From positions 1 through 25,798 of the forward strand of contig DNCM01000027.1 in assembly GCA_003498085.1 (NCBI GenBank): a stretch of 25,798 nucleotides of DNA, given 5' to 3'. A model generated the notes under the pieces. It was not told the DNA's origin, made no database searches, and saw only the letters and a list, made by a program, of their open reading frames with translations. Position 1 is the first letter of the stretch. Each line of letters starts with the position of its first letter. This stretch comes from a bacterium (GTDB lineage: Bacteria; UBA9089; UBA9088). A program made the translations under genes and the position numbers. Of the stretch, positions 8,243 through 15,259 are shown piece by piece.

Positions 8243-9166
8243 ATGAGAAAGATACTTTCTATATTGGTAATAGGGATAATAATTGGAGGTGAAAGTTTTG
8301 CAGGAAAGCCAGGGGACACTGCAATGGCGTTTCTCAAACTTGGGCATGGTGCAAGGGCGCAAGGTATGGGCGGAGCATTTGTTGGATTGGCTGATGATAT
8401 AAATGCCTTATATTGGAATCCTGCTGGACTTTTCCAAGTGAAGGAAAGAGAAGCAAGTTTTATGTTCCTTAAGCCTTACGATGAAGTACCAGGCTTGGGA
8501 TATGGTTATTTGTCTTCTGTTTTTCCAACAAACAAGGGGGTCTTTGCAACTAGTATATCCTATTTTGGCTATGGAAAGGAGGATAAGTATGATATCGATG
8601 TTCTGAATAACCCGGTTCCTAAGGGAACCTGGGATGCCATTGATATGGCAATTTGCGCAGGTCTTTCGGGGAAGATGCCGGGGGAAAATATAGGGTTTGG
8701 AGGGTCTATAAAGGTAATCTATGGAGAGATAGATAAAAGTGATGCATTAGGATTTTGTGCAGATGCAGGGATTTTTTATATTCCAAACATTCAAGGGTTG
8801 AAAATAGGTGCTGTAATTAAAAATATTGGAACAAGAATAAGGTATGAGAAAGAACCAGATCCACTTCCTTTATCATTAAAGGTCGGTCTTTCTTATAAAT
8901 TACCAAAAACTTTGCCACCAATTGTTGTTGTTCTTGATGGAACAATACCAAACGACAATGATCCTTATGTTTGTGTTGGTGGAGAATATGACTACAGAAA
9001 TGCCCTTGCTGTTCGTCTTGGCTTTAAATCTGGTCCACAAGATGAGGGATCTGGTTTAACCTTAGGCTTTGGAATAAAGCACCAAAGATTTATTTTTGAT
9101 TTTGCCTATGAACCATCTGGCGAGCTTGGAAATTCCTACTTCGTCTCTCTATCTGCCAAGTATTAA
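8243..9166 (+). CDS. PorV/PorQ-family outer-membrane beta-barrel protein
   Basis: This 307-residue protein is a probable outer-membrane barrel of the PorV/PorQ (UPF0164) family, whose members include the type IX secretion shuttle PorV. Residues 1-20 are a clean signal peptide ending GGESFA. The hallmark follows directly: FLKLGHGARAQGMGGAFVGL, then ADDINALYWNPAGL. Alternating amphipathic strands and a terminal aromatic-ended strand (SYFVSLSAKY) fit a barrel. The start at 8243 is chosen over a TTG at 8186 because the TTG is the -35 box itself and the signal peptide begins at MRKILS. It is a single-gene unit, divergent from the HD-GYP operon. Whether it serves type IX secretion is inference; the M6 protease could be a cargo. 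Confidence 0.88.
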   Translation: MRKILSILVIGIIIGGESFAGKPGDTAMAFLKLGHGARAQGMGGAFVGLADDINALYWNPAGLFQVKEREASFMFLKPYDEVPGLGYGYLSSVFPTNKGVFATSISYFGYGKEDKYDIDVLNNPVPKGTWDAIDMAICAGLSGKMPGENIGFGGSIKVIYGEIDKSDALGFCADAGIFYIPNIQGLKIGAVIKNIGTRIRYEKEPDPLPLSLKVGLSYKLPKTLPPIVVVLDGTIPNDNDPYVCVGGEYDYRNALAVRLGFKSGPQDEGSGLTLGFGIKHQRFIFDFAYEPSGELGNSYFVSLSAKY

Positions 9167-9183
9167 AAACTAACCTCAAACTA

Positions 9184-9199
9184 GAGTTTTTTAAAACTC
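9184..9199. terminator. Possible bidirectional terminator between convergent genes
   Basis: A perfect 7-base inverted repeat (GAGTTTT, 2-base loop, AAAACTC) lies between the ends of the porV-like gene (9166) and the leftward BON-like gene (9203). The stem is A+T-rich and the U-tract would be part of it, so its strength is doubtful. Confidence 0.35.
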
Positions 9200-9202
9200 A
9201 GG

Positions 9203-9511
9203 CTATACTTTCCTCTTCCATTCAGTGCCAGCCTTTACCCAATCTGTAAGGTTGAACACCACTCCTTTTACCCCCTTAATCTTTTTTAACCTCCTTTCTA
9301 GGTCAGAAAGCCGCTTCTTTTCAGTCTCAAGCCTCTCCTCTATTGATGCAACTATTTTTTCTTCTCCTCCTTTTGTTTTAGTGAATACAATAACTCCCTT
9401 AATATGAACAATACCGCCTATTGTATTAAATAATACCCTCCTTAAATCAACCCATCTTTTGACGAGCTCTTGCCTAACAGCAATATTTATATCCCAATCT
9501 TCAACCGCCAC
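9203..9511 (-). CDS. BON-like small protein
   Basis: This protein of about 102 residues resembles a BON (OsmY/nodulation) domain. It has an N-terminal D-I-N-I-A-V-R-Q-E-L helix, then GGIVHIKGVIVF (beta strand with a GxVxLxG-like turn), a charged linker, then LERRLKKIKGVKGVVFNL, the typical closing helix and strand. No signal peptide is seen. The start is taken as GTG at 9511, with AGGA 6 bases upstream; a TTG two codons earlier is possible. It sits 8 bases behind tsf and is probably the last gene of rpsB-tsf. BON domains usually bind membranes or other proteins; the role here is unknown. Confidence 0.6.
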   Translation of the reverse strand: MAVEDWDINIAVRQELVKRWVDLRRVLFNTIGGIVHIKGVIVFTKTKGGEEKIVASIEERLETEKKRLSDLERRLKKIKGVKGVVFNLTDWVKAGTEWKRKV

Positions 9512-9519
9512 TACCAATC

Positions 9520-10101
9520 CTAAAGCCTAAAGATAATAAAACGGGAAATAGAAATTTTCTCTTTAATCTTTGCTTGACTTTCCAAAATAAGATCATTTAT
9601 TTTTTTTTGGGGGTCTCTAATGTAGGGTTGATTTAAAAGACAGATCTCTTCATAGAATTTTGAAAGGCGACCTTCTATGATTTTTTGCAATACATTTTCA
9701 GGTTTTTTTTGCCCTTCAAACTGCTTTCTTACAATATTTCTTTCCTGTTCTATTTTTTCGGGAGGAATATCTTCAGGCTTTATATACAATGGGTTTAATG
9801 CAGCAATTTGTAAACAGAGCTCTTTCCCCAAAACTTTAAATTCCTCTGTCCTTGCAACAAAATCGGTTTCGCAATTAAGCTCTAACATAACACCGAGCTT
9901 TGAGCCTTGGTGGATATAGGAAAATATTGCACCCTCTTTTGTCTCTCTCGTTTCCAATTTTTGAGCATCTGCAAGGCCTTTTTCTCTTAGAATGATAATT
10001 GCCTTTTCTATCTCGCCCTTGCTTTCATCCAAGGCATTCTTACAATCCAGAATACCTGCACCTGACCTCTCTCTTAATTCTTTAATCAGTTGTAAGTTCA
10101 T
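9520..10101 (-). CDS. tsf: Translation elongation factor Ts
   Basis: EF-Ts is the nucleotide exchange factor that recycles EF-Tu-GDP. The 193-residue product has the N-terminal UBA-like domain (IKELRERSGAGILDCKNAL) and the core signature LNCETDFVARTEEF. It ends with the conserved closing ISISRFIIFRL. It is the short single-core form, like Thermus EF-Ts, rather than the 280-residue E. coli type. The start is ATG at 10101: the four residues before it in the open frame are the Shine-Dalgarno region (GGAG at about 10109-10112). It overlaps the end of rpsB by 20 bases. Confidence 0.96.
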   Translation of the reverse strand: MNLQLIKELRERSGAGILDCKNALDESKGEIEKAIIILREKGLADAQKLETRETKEGAIFSYIHQGSKLGVMLELNCETDFVARTEEFKVLGKELCLQIAALNPLYIKPEDIPPEKIEQERNIVRKQFEGQKKPENVLQKIIEGRLSKFYEEICLLNQPYIRDPQKKINDLILESQAKIKEKISISRFIIFRL

Positions 10102-10897
10102 TTTCTTCTCCAACTTTTACTTCTTCCCCGGCTTCTATTTCTTCTCCAACTTCTATTTCTTCCTTCTCTTCTAATTCTTCCTGTCTTTCTTCATAAACAC
10201 CAGCTTCCTCTTCCTCTGTCTTTTTTCCTTCAATTATTGCATCGGCAATGCATGTAGTTATAAACCTTATCGACCTAATTGCATCATCGTTTCCTGGAAT
10301 GGGGTATGTTATTTTATCTGGATTACCATTTGTATCAACTATTGCAACAGTTGGAATCTTCATCTTTATCGCCTCGCTTAGACATATCTTTTCTTTTACA
10401 GGGTCAACAATATATATACAAGAAGGAAGTTCTTCCATTCCACTTACCCCTTCAAAGAACAGGGCTAGTTTTTCTTTCTTTCTCATAATCCTTGCCCTTT
10501 CCTTCTTTGACAAATTATCAAGCTCGCCACTTACCTCTTTTTCTCTGAGATCCCTATACTTCCATACACCCTTCTTTATCGTAACAAAGTTTGTAAGAAA
10601 CCCCCCAATCCATCTATGGTTAACATAGAATACTCCGCACCTTTCGGCTTCTTCTTTAATTACTTGTTGTGCCTGCCTTTTTGTTCCAACGAAAACTATG
10701 TTTCCATTGTGGGACGCGATTTCTTTTACAAAATTATATGCATCATTAAGACATTTAAGGGCTTTTTGAAGGTCAATGATATGAATATCGTTCCTTATTG
10801 TATAGATAAACCTTGCCATCTTTGGATTCCACTTTTGCCTTTGATGACCAAAATGTATTCCTGCTTCTAGAAGTTCCTTAATATCTACATTAAACAT
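10082..10897 (-). CDS. rpsB: 30S ribosomal protein S2 with acidic tail
   Basis: S2 binds the 30S head-body junction with 16S rRNA. The 271-residue product has the full core: DIKELLEAGIHFGHQRQKWNP, FIYTIRNDIHIIDLQKA, VFVGTKRQAQ, NHRWIGGFLTNF, PTVAIVDTNGNPD and IPGNDDAIRSI. After about residue 226 it adds a tail of roughly 45 residues that is almost all Glu with Gly, Val and Ile, built of six-residue units such as GEEIEA. Bacterial S2 often has a short acidic end, but this one is long and visibly repetitive. A promoter ends 7 bases before the ATG with no Shine-Dalgarno site. It heads the rpsB-tsf operon. Confidence 0.96.
   Translation of the reverse strand: MFNVDIKELLEAGIHFGHQRQKWNPKMARFIYTIRNDIHIIDLQKALKCLNDAYNFVKEIASHNGNIVFVGTKRQAQQVIKEEAERCGVFYVNHRWIGGFLTNFVTIKKGVWKYRDLREKEVSGELDNLSKKERARIMRKKEKLALFFEGVSGMEELPSCIYIVDPVKEKICLSEAIKMKIPTVAIVDTNGNPDKITYPIPGNDDAIRSIRFITTCIADAIIEGKKTEEEEAGVYEERQEELEEKEEIEVGEEIEAGEEVKVGEENELTTD
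10103..10156 (-). repeat. 18-base tandem repeat coding the S2 acidic tail
   Basis: Three consecutive 18-base units (10103-10120, 10121-10138, 10139-10156) encode GEE-x-x-x hexapeptides. A more degenerate fourth unit follows at 10157-10174. The unit nearest the rpsB stop also supplies the tsf ribosome binding site. Confidence 0.8.
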
Positions 10898-10904
10898 AAA
10901 ACAA

Positions 10905-10934
10905 AGTTTATCTCGGATTTTACCCCTCTGTCAA
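10905..10934 (-). promoter_or_regulatory. Leaderless-type promoter for rpsB-tsf
   Basis: On the minus strand there is TTGACA (10929-10934), 18 bases, then TAAACT (10905-10910), then 7 bases to the rpsB ATG. The usual S2-binding leader of rpsB operons cannot fit. Confidence 0.65.
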
Positions 10935-10957
10935 GAAAAATTTACCCTCTTAACTGT

Positions 10958-10974
10958 GTTACCCACAAGGTAAC
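10958..10974. other. Small hairpin GTTACC/GGTAAC in the rpiB-rpsB gap
   Basis: A 6-base perfect stem with a 5-base loop lies in the 124-base gap behind rpiB. On the plus strand it is followed by CATTTTTATTT, but no plus-strand gene precedes it. On the minus strand, where rpiB ends, no T-tract follows. It shares GGTAACCATT with the repeat at 25666, so it may be a repeat remnant rather than a terminator. Confidence 0.3.
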
Positions 10975-11021
10975 CATTTTTATTTCGCTTCTAAAATATA
11001 AATGTACCTTCCAAATATTTT

Positions 11022-11444
11022 CTATCCGAGTTTTTCAATCCTCATTCTATGTCTATCTTCAGGCTGAGAAGACAAAAAGGCATCTACGATTTTACAAGCA
11101 TCCTTTTCTTTCAAAAATCTTCCAGAAAGACAAAGGATGTTTGCCCAATTGTGCTTTCTTGCAAGATGTGCAAATTCCTCTGTATAGCATAAAGCTGCCC
11201 TTATTCCAGGGATTCTATTCGCAGCAATGGACATTCCAATCCCTGTTCCACAGATAAGGATACCAAAATGGTATTTTTCCTTTAAAATAGCACCCGCAAC
11301 CTGTTTTGCGTAGTCAGGATAGTCGCAAGGTTTATCAGAATCTGTACCAAAATCCTTAGCTTCAAAACCCTTATTTGAAAGATATGCCTTTATTTTTTCT
11401 TTTAGATAAAACCCTGCATGATCAGAACCTAATGCAATCACCAT
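11022..11444 (-). CDS. rpiB: Ribose-5-phosphate isomerase B
   Basis: RpiB interconverts ribose 5-phosphate and ribulose 5-phosphate in the pentose phosphate pathway. The 140-residue product shows the RpiB/LacAB pattern: IALGSDHAGFYLKE, DYPDYAKQVA, ILICGTGIGMSIAANRIPGIRAALC with the active-site Cys, and HNWANILCLSGR. The start is ATG at 11444, where conserved sequence begins; the open frame runs 13 codons further into the phosphatase gene. The overlap with that gene is 7 bases. The pairing with an LMW phosphatase recalls the ywlE-ywlF neighbourhood of Bacillus. Confidence 0.94.
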   Translation of the reverse strand: MVIALGSDHAGFYLKEKIKAYLSNKGFEAKDFGTDSDKPCDYPDYAKQVAGAILKEKYHFGILICGTGIGMSIAANRIPGIRAALCYTEEFAHLARKHNWANILCLSGRFLKEKDACKIVDAFLSSQPEDRHRMRIEKLG

Positions 11445-11890
11445 TCTATTTTGTCTATACACTCCTTTATCTTTAAAAAACATGTCTCATAAGCCTCATA
11501 GGATGCTCCAAATGGATCAAGAATTTCTTTCTCATCCATACCCACATACTCAGCAAGGAGATGGACCTTCCCTTCTACTTCTGGAAATAGATAAACAAGC
11601 CTTTGTGCTTGATACTCCTCCATAACAAAGATTATATCTGCCCATTTTACCAAATCGCCACTTACCTGCTTAGTGAAATGGAGCTTTGCGGAAAGGCCCT
11701 GCTTTTCTAAAACCTTCTCTGTGAAGTACGGAAGGTTATTATGACCCTCAATTGCAGCGATTCCGCAGGATGTGACCTCAAGGCCTAGGTTTAAGCTTTC
11801 CAAATACCTTTGTGCCAAAACACTCCTACAGGAATTTCCTGTACAGACAAAGAGAACCCTTTTTAGTCTACTGTTATCAAATCTTTCCAT
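11438..11890 (-). CDS. Low-molecular-weight protein phosphatase (tyrosine or arginine)
   Basis: This 150-residue cytoplasmic phosphatase has the CX5R P-loop C16-T-G-N-S-C-R22 and the general acid D125 in a DPFG motif. Typical LMW tyrosine phosphatases have a bulky Ile at the fifth loop position. The Bacillus arginine phosphatase YwlE has Thr there; this protein has Ser20 in the same place, which favours the YwlE type. That specificity is an inference from one position. The gene overlaps the comEA-like gene by 28 bases and rpiB by 7 bases. The ATG at 11890 is the first fitting start. Confidence 0.88.
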   Translation of the reverse strand: MERFDNSRLKRVLFVCTGNSCRSVLAQRYLESLNLGLEVTSCGIAAIEGHNNLPYFTEKVLEKQGLSAKLHFTKQVSGDLVKWADIIFVMEEYQAQRLVYLFPEVEGKVHLLAEYVGMDEKEILDPFGASYEAYETCFLKIKECIDKIEW

Positions 11891-12303
11891 TTCTCATACA
11901 TTTTTGGTCCTATACCTTTTACTTTAATTATATCCTCTTTTTTAGAAAATGTACCTCTTTCTTTTCTATACTCAATTATCCTTTCAGAAATGACAGGGCC
12001 GATACCCGAAATCTCCATAAGCCCCTCTTTGGATGCCTTATTTATGTTAATTGGGAACTTGACCTTTGGCCTAATAATGGTTTGTGGTTTTTTTTCTTTT
12101 TTACTTCTTAAGGATGCTGTATCTAAATTGACTCCTGGCTCTTGACTCTTGACTCTTGACTCTTGACTTTTTATAACCCTTATATTTCCCTTTTTCTCCC
12201 TTTTTATCGTAAGAACAGATGATACGATTACACCTAAAGAAAGAACTATTCCAACAATTATTTGCTGGTTTCTCGAAAGAATGAAGTCTCTAAATCTTTC
12301 CAT
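11863..12303 (-). CDS. ComEA-like membrane-anchored helix-hairpin-helix protein
   Basis: The product has about 146 residues: an N-terminal membrane anchor (about 13-33), a charged linker, and a C-terminal double helix-hairpin-helix of the ComEA type. The HhH core reads ININKASKEGLMEISGIG, then ISERIIEYRKERG and IKVKGIGPKMYEKW. ComEA binds incoming double-stranded DNA in natural transformation; no comEC or comF is in view, so competence is unproved. The start at 12303 follows an AAGGTG ribosome binding site. The linker is encoded by a 7-base tandem repeat. The gene overlaps the phosphatase by 28 bases. Confidence 0.82.
   Translation of the reverse strand: MERFRDFILSRNQQIIVGIVLSLGVIVSSVLTIKREKKGNIRVIKSQESRVKSQEPGVNLDTASLRSKKEKKPQTIIRPKVKFPININKASKEGLMEISGIGPVISERIIEYRKERGTFSKKEDIIKVKGIGPKMYEKWKDLITVD
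12132..12166 (-). repeat. 7-base tandem repeat inside the comEA-like gene
   Basis: Four perfect CTCTTGA units (12139-12166, plus-strand reading) follow one degenerate unit (12132-12138). They encode the linker segment KSQESRVKSQE between the membrane anchor and the HhH domain. The unit length is not a multiple of three, so losing or gaining one unit would shift the frame. Confidence 0.9.
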
Positions 12304-12412
12304 GGCACACCTTACACATACACCGCTTCCTTTCTTCATCGGGCAAATCACATACACCAAATAGACTTGCCCCATTTTCAAATGAAAATTTTTTTAAATA
12401 CTCTCCGTCCAT
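12290..12412 (-). CDS. Possible 40-residue cysteine-containing small protein or gene remnant
   Basis: A short ORF fills the gap between ruvC and the comEA-like gene, overlapping the first by 19 bases and the second by 14. That is the spacing seen between neighbouring genes here. It begins MDGEYLKKFSFENGASLFGV, then an acidic CDLPDEE, and ends with four Cys in total (21, 31, 33, 36; CxCxxC). The middle faintly recalls the N-terminus of QueG-like iron-sulfur proteins, so it could be a decayed fragment. No Shine-Dalgarno site was identified. Function is unknown. Confidence 0.4.
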   Translation of the reverse strand: MDGEYLKKFSFENGASLFGVCDLPDEERKRCMCKVCHGKI

Positions 12413-12927
12413 AATGATTGAATATGGCATATTGCACATGCAATGGCATCCGATGCATCGTCTGGCTTAGGTACTTCTTTCAACCCAAGAAGCCTTTTCA
12501 CCATTTCCTGAACTTGATGCTTTGTACCTCTTCCAAAGCCTGTTAAAGCTTGCTTTATCTCAAGTGGTGTATAAGTATGGACATCTATGTCGAGCAAAGA
12601 ACAAGAAAGGGTAATTACACCTTTTATTTCACCAATTTTTATCGCTGTCTTTGTATTTTTAAAGAAAAACACATCCTCCACGGCAACACAATCAGGCATA
12701 AATTTTTTTATTATCTCTGAAATCCCTTTGTGAATCAAAAGAAGTCTCGTTGGATAAGGAAGATTTTTATCTGTTTTAATAATCCCTGTCTTTATCAATC
12801 CCAGTTTCTGATTTTTTTCTTCTAAGTTTCTTTCTACTATTCCAAGCCCTGTTGTTGCAATTCCAGGATCGATCCCTAAAACCCTAATTTTACGATTTTT
12901 AATGGGGTCTTTCCCCGAAATCATCAT
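12394..12927 (-). CDS. ruvC: Crossover junction endodeoxyribonuclease RuvC
   Basis: RuvC is the Holliday junction resolvase. The 177-residue product has the RNase H-like core with the acidic active site: D20 in LGIDPG, E84 in VAVEDVFF, and D157/D160 in PDDASDA. The segment RGTKHQVQEMV is also typical. The N-terminus is about 13 residues longer than E. coli RuvC; an alternative ATG is the next codon. It overlaps the yebC stop by 4 bases. The yebC-ruvC pairing is widespread and conserved in bacteria; ruvA and ruvB are not in view. Confidence 0.95.
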   Translation of the reverse strand: MMISGKDPIKNRKIRVLGIDPGIATTGLGIVERNLEEKNQKLGLIKTGIIKTDKNLPYPTRLLLIHKGISEIIKKFMPDCVAVEDVFFFKNTKTAIKIGEIKGVITLSCSLLDIDVHTYTPLEIKQALTGFGRGTKHQVQEMVKRLLGLKEVPKPDDASDAIACAICHIQSLWTESI

Positions 12928-13670
12928 CCAATTTCAGAGAGTAATTCGCCGGGTATATCCATATTTGACCAGACATGCTGAATATCCTCGTTTTCTTCCA
13001 ATGCTTCAACAAGCCTTAAGACCTGTTTTGCTTCCTGTGGGTTTATCTTAATATATGAATTTGGAACCATCCCAATTTCTGCATATTTTATCTTGACTCC
13101 ATGTTTCTCGAGCCCATTTTTTACTTCTTCAAAGTTATCTGGCTTAACATATATCTCATACTCAGATTCTTCTGTTTTTATATCATCTGCACCAAGTGAT
13201 ATAGCCTGCTCTAATAAATCATCTTCATTTATACTTGATGTATCTATACCTAAAACGCCCATTTTCTTAAACACCCAGGAAACACAACCAGCTTCACCCA
13301 TATTCCCTCCACTTCTTGAAAGGATATGCCTTATTTCAGATGCAACACGTTTTTTATTGTCTGTAATACCCTCGATCAGAAGGGCAACACCTGAAGGACC
13401 ATAAGCCTCGAATATAACCTCCTCAACTATTCCTCCTTCAATTTCGCCGCATCCCCTTGCAATTGCCTTCTTTATACTTTCTGCTGGCATATTTGCTTCT
13501 TTTGCCTTTTGTATCGCAAGCCTAAGTCTTGCATTTCCTTCAGGATCTTTGCCTCCTTGTCTTGCAGCAATTGCAATCTCCTTGCTTAGTTTTGAAAAAA
13601 GCTTTCCACGGGCCGCATCAGCAGCACCTTTTTTATGTTTAATACTTGCCCACTTTGAATGTCCTGACAT
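12924..13670 (-). CDS. yebC: YebC/TACO1-family protein
   Basis: YebC proteins are either transcriptional regulators or ribosome-associated factors that help translate proline-rich stretches. The 248-residue product matches throughout: MSGHSKWASIKHKKGAADAA, RGKLFSKLSKEI, ARQGGKDPEGNARLRLAI, GPSGVALLIEGITDNKKR and GGNMGEAGCVSW. A strong GGAGG ribosome binding site precedes the ATG by 5 bases. A TTGACA box lies at 13709-13714, but no good -10 box was found at normal spacing. It heads the operon with ruvC and four downstream genes. Confidence 0.96.
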   Translation of the reverse strand: MSGHSKWASIKHKKGAADAARGKLFSKLSKEIAIAARQGGKDPEGNARLRLAIQKAKEANMPAESIKKAIARGCGEIEGGIVEEVIFEAYGPSGVALLIEGITDNKKRVASEIRHILSRSGGNMGEAGCVSWVFKKMGVLGIDTSSINEDDLLEQAISLGADDIKTEESEYEIYVKPDNFEEVKNGLEKHGVKIKYAEIGMVPNSYIKINPQEAKQVLRLVEALEENEDIQHVWSNMDIPGELLSEIG

Positions 13671-13733
13671 ATTTCCTCCTTTATAAAATTTTAAAAAATA
13701 CTTTTTCTGTCAAGCCTATAATCTACAATCATT

Positions 13734-14441
13734 CTATAAAATAAGAGAAAGGCCGCCATCAATAACTATTGTCTCCCCTGTAATATACGATGTTGAATCC
13801 TCTGACAGGAACTCAACCAAGCTTGCGACATCCTCTGGTTTTCCAAATCTTCCTAAAGGAATTTTTTTTGAAATCTCTACTCTTATCTCATCCTTTAAGG
13901 CCTTCGTCATTTCTGTATCTATAAAACCTGGAGCAATGGCATTTACCGTTATATTCCTACTGGCAAGCTCCTTTGCCAAAGACTTTGTAAGTGCAATAAT
14001 TCCCCCTTTTGATGCAGAATAGTTTACCTGTCCGATATTTCCAACTATTCCGATGATGGATGTAATGTTGATTATTCTTCCTCCCTTTTGTTTTATCATT
14101 ATTCTTGCTACTTCCCTACAGCAGTAAAATACTCCGGTTAAATTTATATCCAAGACTCTTTGCCAGTCTGAATCACTCATCCTAATGGACAATCCATCTT
14201 TCGTTATCCCAGCATTGTTGACAAGTATATCGATCCTTCCAAATTCTTGAACTACCTTTTCTACTCCTTCCTTTACTTGATCAGATACACTCACATCTAC
14301 ATTTAAAAAAAGACTTTCTTTAATTGGAGTATCTGGTGTATTAATATCAAATATTGCAATCTTGTTTTTAAAAGAAAGTCTTTCTGCAATTGATGCACCA
14401 ATTCCCTTTCCTCCACCAGTGATTAAAGCAACAGATTTCAC
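13734..14441 (-). CDS. fabG: 3-oxoacyl-ACP reductase, short-chain dehydrogenase
   Basis: FabG reduces 3-oxoacyl-ACP with NADPH in fatty acid synthesis. The 235-residue product has TGGGKGIG at 8-15 (cofactor loop), NNAG at 75-78, and the catalytic set N100, S128, Y141, K145. The IAPGFIDTEMT and GETIVIDGG endings are typical of FabG. Many short-chain dehydrogenases share these motifs, so another substrate is possible. The GTG start shares one base with the rpsG stop (TAGTG), so it is the last gene of rpsL-rplT-rpsG. That position is normally held by fusA and tuf. Confidence 0.85.
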   Translation of the reverse strand: MKSVALITGGGKGIGASIAERLSFKNKIAIFDINTPDTPIKESLFLNVDVSVSDQVKEGVEKVVQEFGRIDILVNNAGITKDGLSIRMSDSDWQRVLDINLTGVFYCCREVARIMIKQKGGRIINITSIIGIVGNIGQVNYSASKGGIIALTKSLAKELASRNITVNAIAPGFIDTEMTKALKDEIRVEISKKIPLGRFGKPEDVASLVEFLSEDSTSYITGETIVIDGGLSLIL

Positions 14442-14914
14442 TACCAGCGGTAATGTGCAAATGCCTTATTTCCCTCTGCCATCCTATGGGTATCCTGTTT
14501 CTTCTTTACAGAGGCACCGGTATTGTTTGCTGCATCTATAAGCTCTGAAGCAAGTCTTTCTGTTATTGGTTTTCCCTTTCTTGCCTTTGCATTTGTTATT
14601 ATCCATCTAAAGGCAAGGAAAATTCCCTTTTTTTCTGGGACTTCTGCTGGAACCTGATATGTTGCACCACCAACTCTCCTTGGCTTAACAGCAAGTCTTG
14701 GCCGGACATTTTCAACAGCGGTTTTAAATATCGACAGAGGATCTTTATTTAGTTTTTTTTGGACTATGTCAAAAGCTGTATATACAATACTTTCAGCAAG
14801 GCTTTTCTTTCCCCTTCTCATCATACAATTGACAAACCAAGAAACAAGAAGGCTATTGTATCTTGGGTCTTGTAACCTTTGTGGCGGTCTTGAATAATTC
14901 CTCTTTCTTGGCAT
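14441..14914 (-). CDS. rpsG: 30S ribosomal protein S7
   Basis: S7 initiates assembly of the 30S head and contacts the exit-site tRNA. The 157-residue product shows the family pattern: PRKRNYSRPPQ, DPRYNSLLVSWFVNCMMRRGKK, NVRPRLAVKPRRVGGATYQVP, ERLASELIDAANNTGASVKKK, and the final HRMAEGNKAFAHYRW. Length is normal. It starts 3 bases after rplT, with a GAGAGGA site inside the end of rplT. Confidence 0.97.
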   Translation of the reverse strand: MPRKRNYSRPPQRLQDPRYNSLLVSWFVNCMMRRGKKSLAESIVYTAFDIVQKKLNKDPLSIFKTAVENVRPRLAVKPRRVGGATYQVPAEVPEKKGIFLAFRWIITNAKARKGKPITERLASELIDAANNTGASVKKKQDTHRMAEGNKAFAHYRW

Positions 14915-14917
14915 TTT

Positions 14918-15259
14918 TTACTTTATCCTCTCGACAAGCATCTTAAACCCTTCTGGGTCATTTACTACCATATCAGCCAACATCTTTCTATTAAGCCCTA
15001 TATTTTTCTTTGAAAGCATATTTATGAACCTACTATATGAAAGGTCATAAAGCCTCAAGCCTGCATTTATCCTTATGATCCAAAGCCTTCTGAAATCCCT
15101 TTTTTTAAGCCTTCTGTGGGTATAAGCATAACAACCTGCACGGACAGCGGCCTCTCTTGCAAGCTTATACCATTTACTCCTTGCTCCCCAATAACCCTTT
15201 GTAAGTTTATGGATTTCTTTATGTCTTTTCCTTTTTGTAACGGACGATTTTACTCTCAT
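14918..15259 (-). CDS. rplT: 50S ribosomal protein L20
   Basis: L20 is an early 50S assembly protein binding 23S rRNA. The 113-residue product is unmistakable: RVKSSVTKRKRHKEI, KGYWGARSKWYKLAREAAVRAG, YAYTHRRLKKRDFRRLWI, RINAGLR, YSRFINMLSKKNIGLNRKMLADM. It overlaps rpsL by 4 bases (ATGA) and lies 3 bases before rpsG. L20 usually follows infC and rpmI and regulates that operon; here it is inside the str operon and L35 is absent. Confidence 0.97.
   Translation of the reverse strand: MRVKSSVTKRKRHKEIHKLTKGYWGARSKWYKLAREAAVRAGCYAYTHRRLKKRDFRRLWIIRINAGLRLYDLSYSRFINMLSKKNIGLNRKMLADMVVNDPEGFKMLVERIK

Noticed and set aside
10958..10974. Hairpin as the rpiB terminator
   Set aside because: The T-tract is on the wrong strand for rpiB transcription; kept only as a low-confidence structure.
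12303..12319. CxxCH (cytochrome c heme site) at the end of the 40-residue ORF
   Set aside because: No signal peptide and far too short for a cytochrome; more likely chance or a metal-binding CxCxxC.
13671..13714. Full promoter for yebC
   Set aside because: TTGACA is present but no -10 box fits at 15-19 bases; the TATAAA found lies 22 bases away and next to the ribosome binding site.
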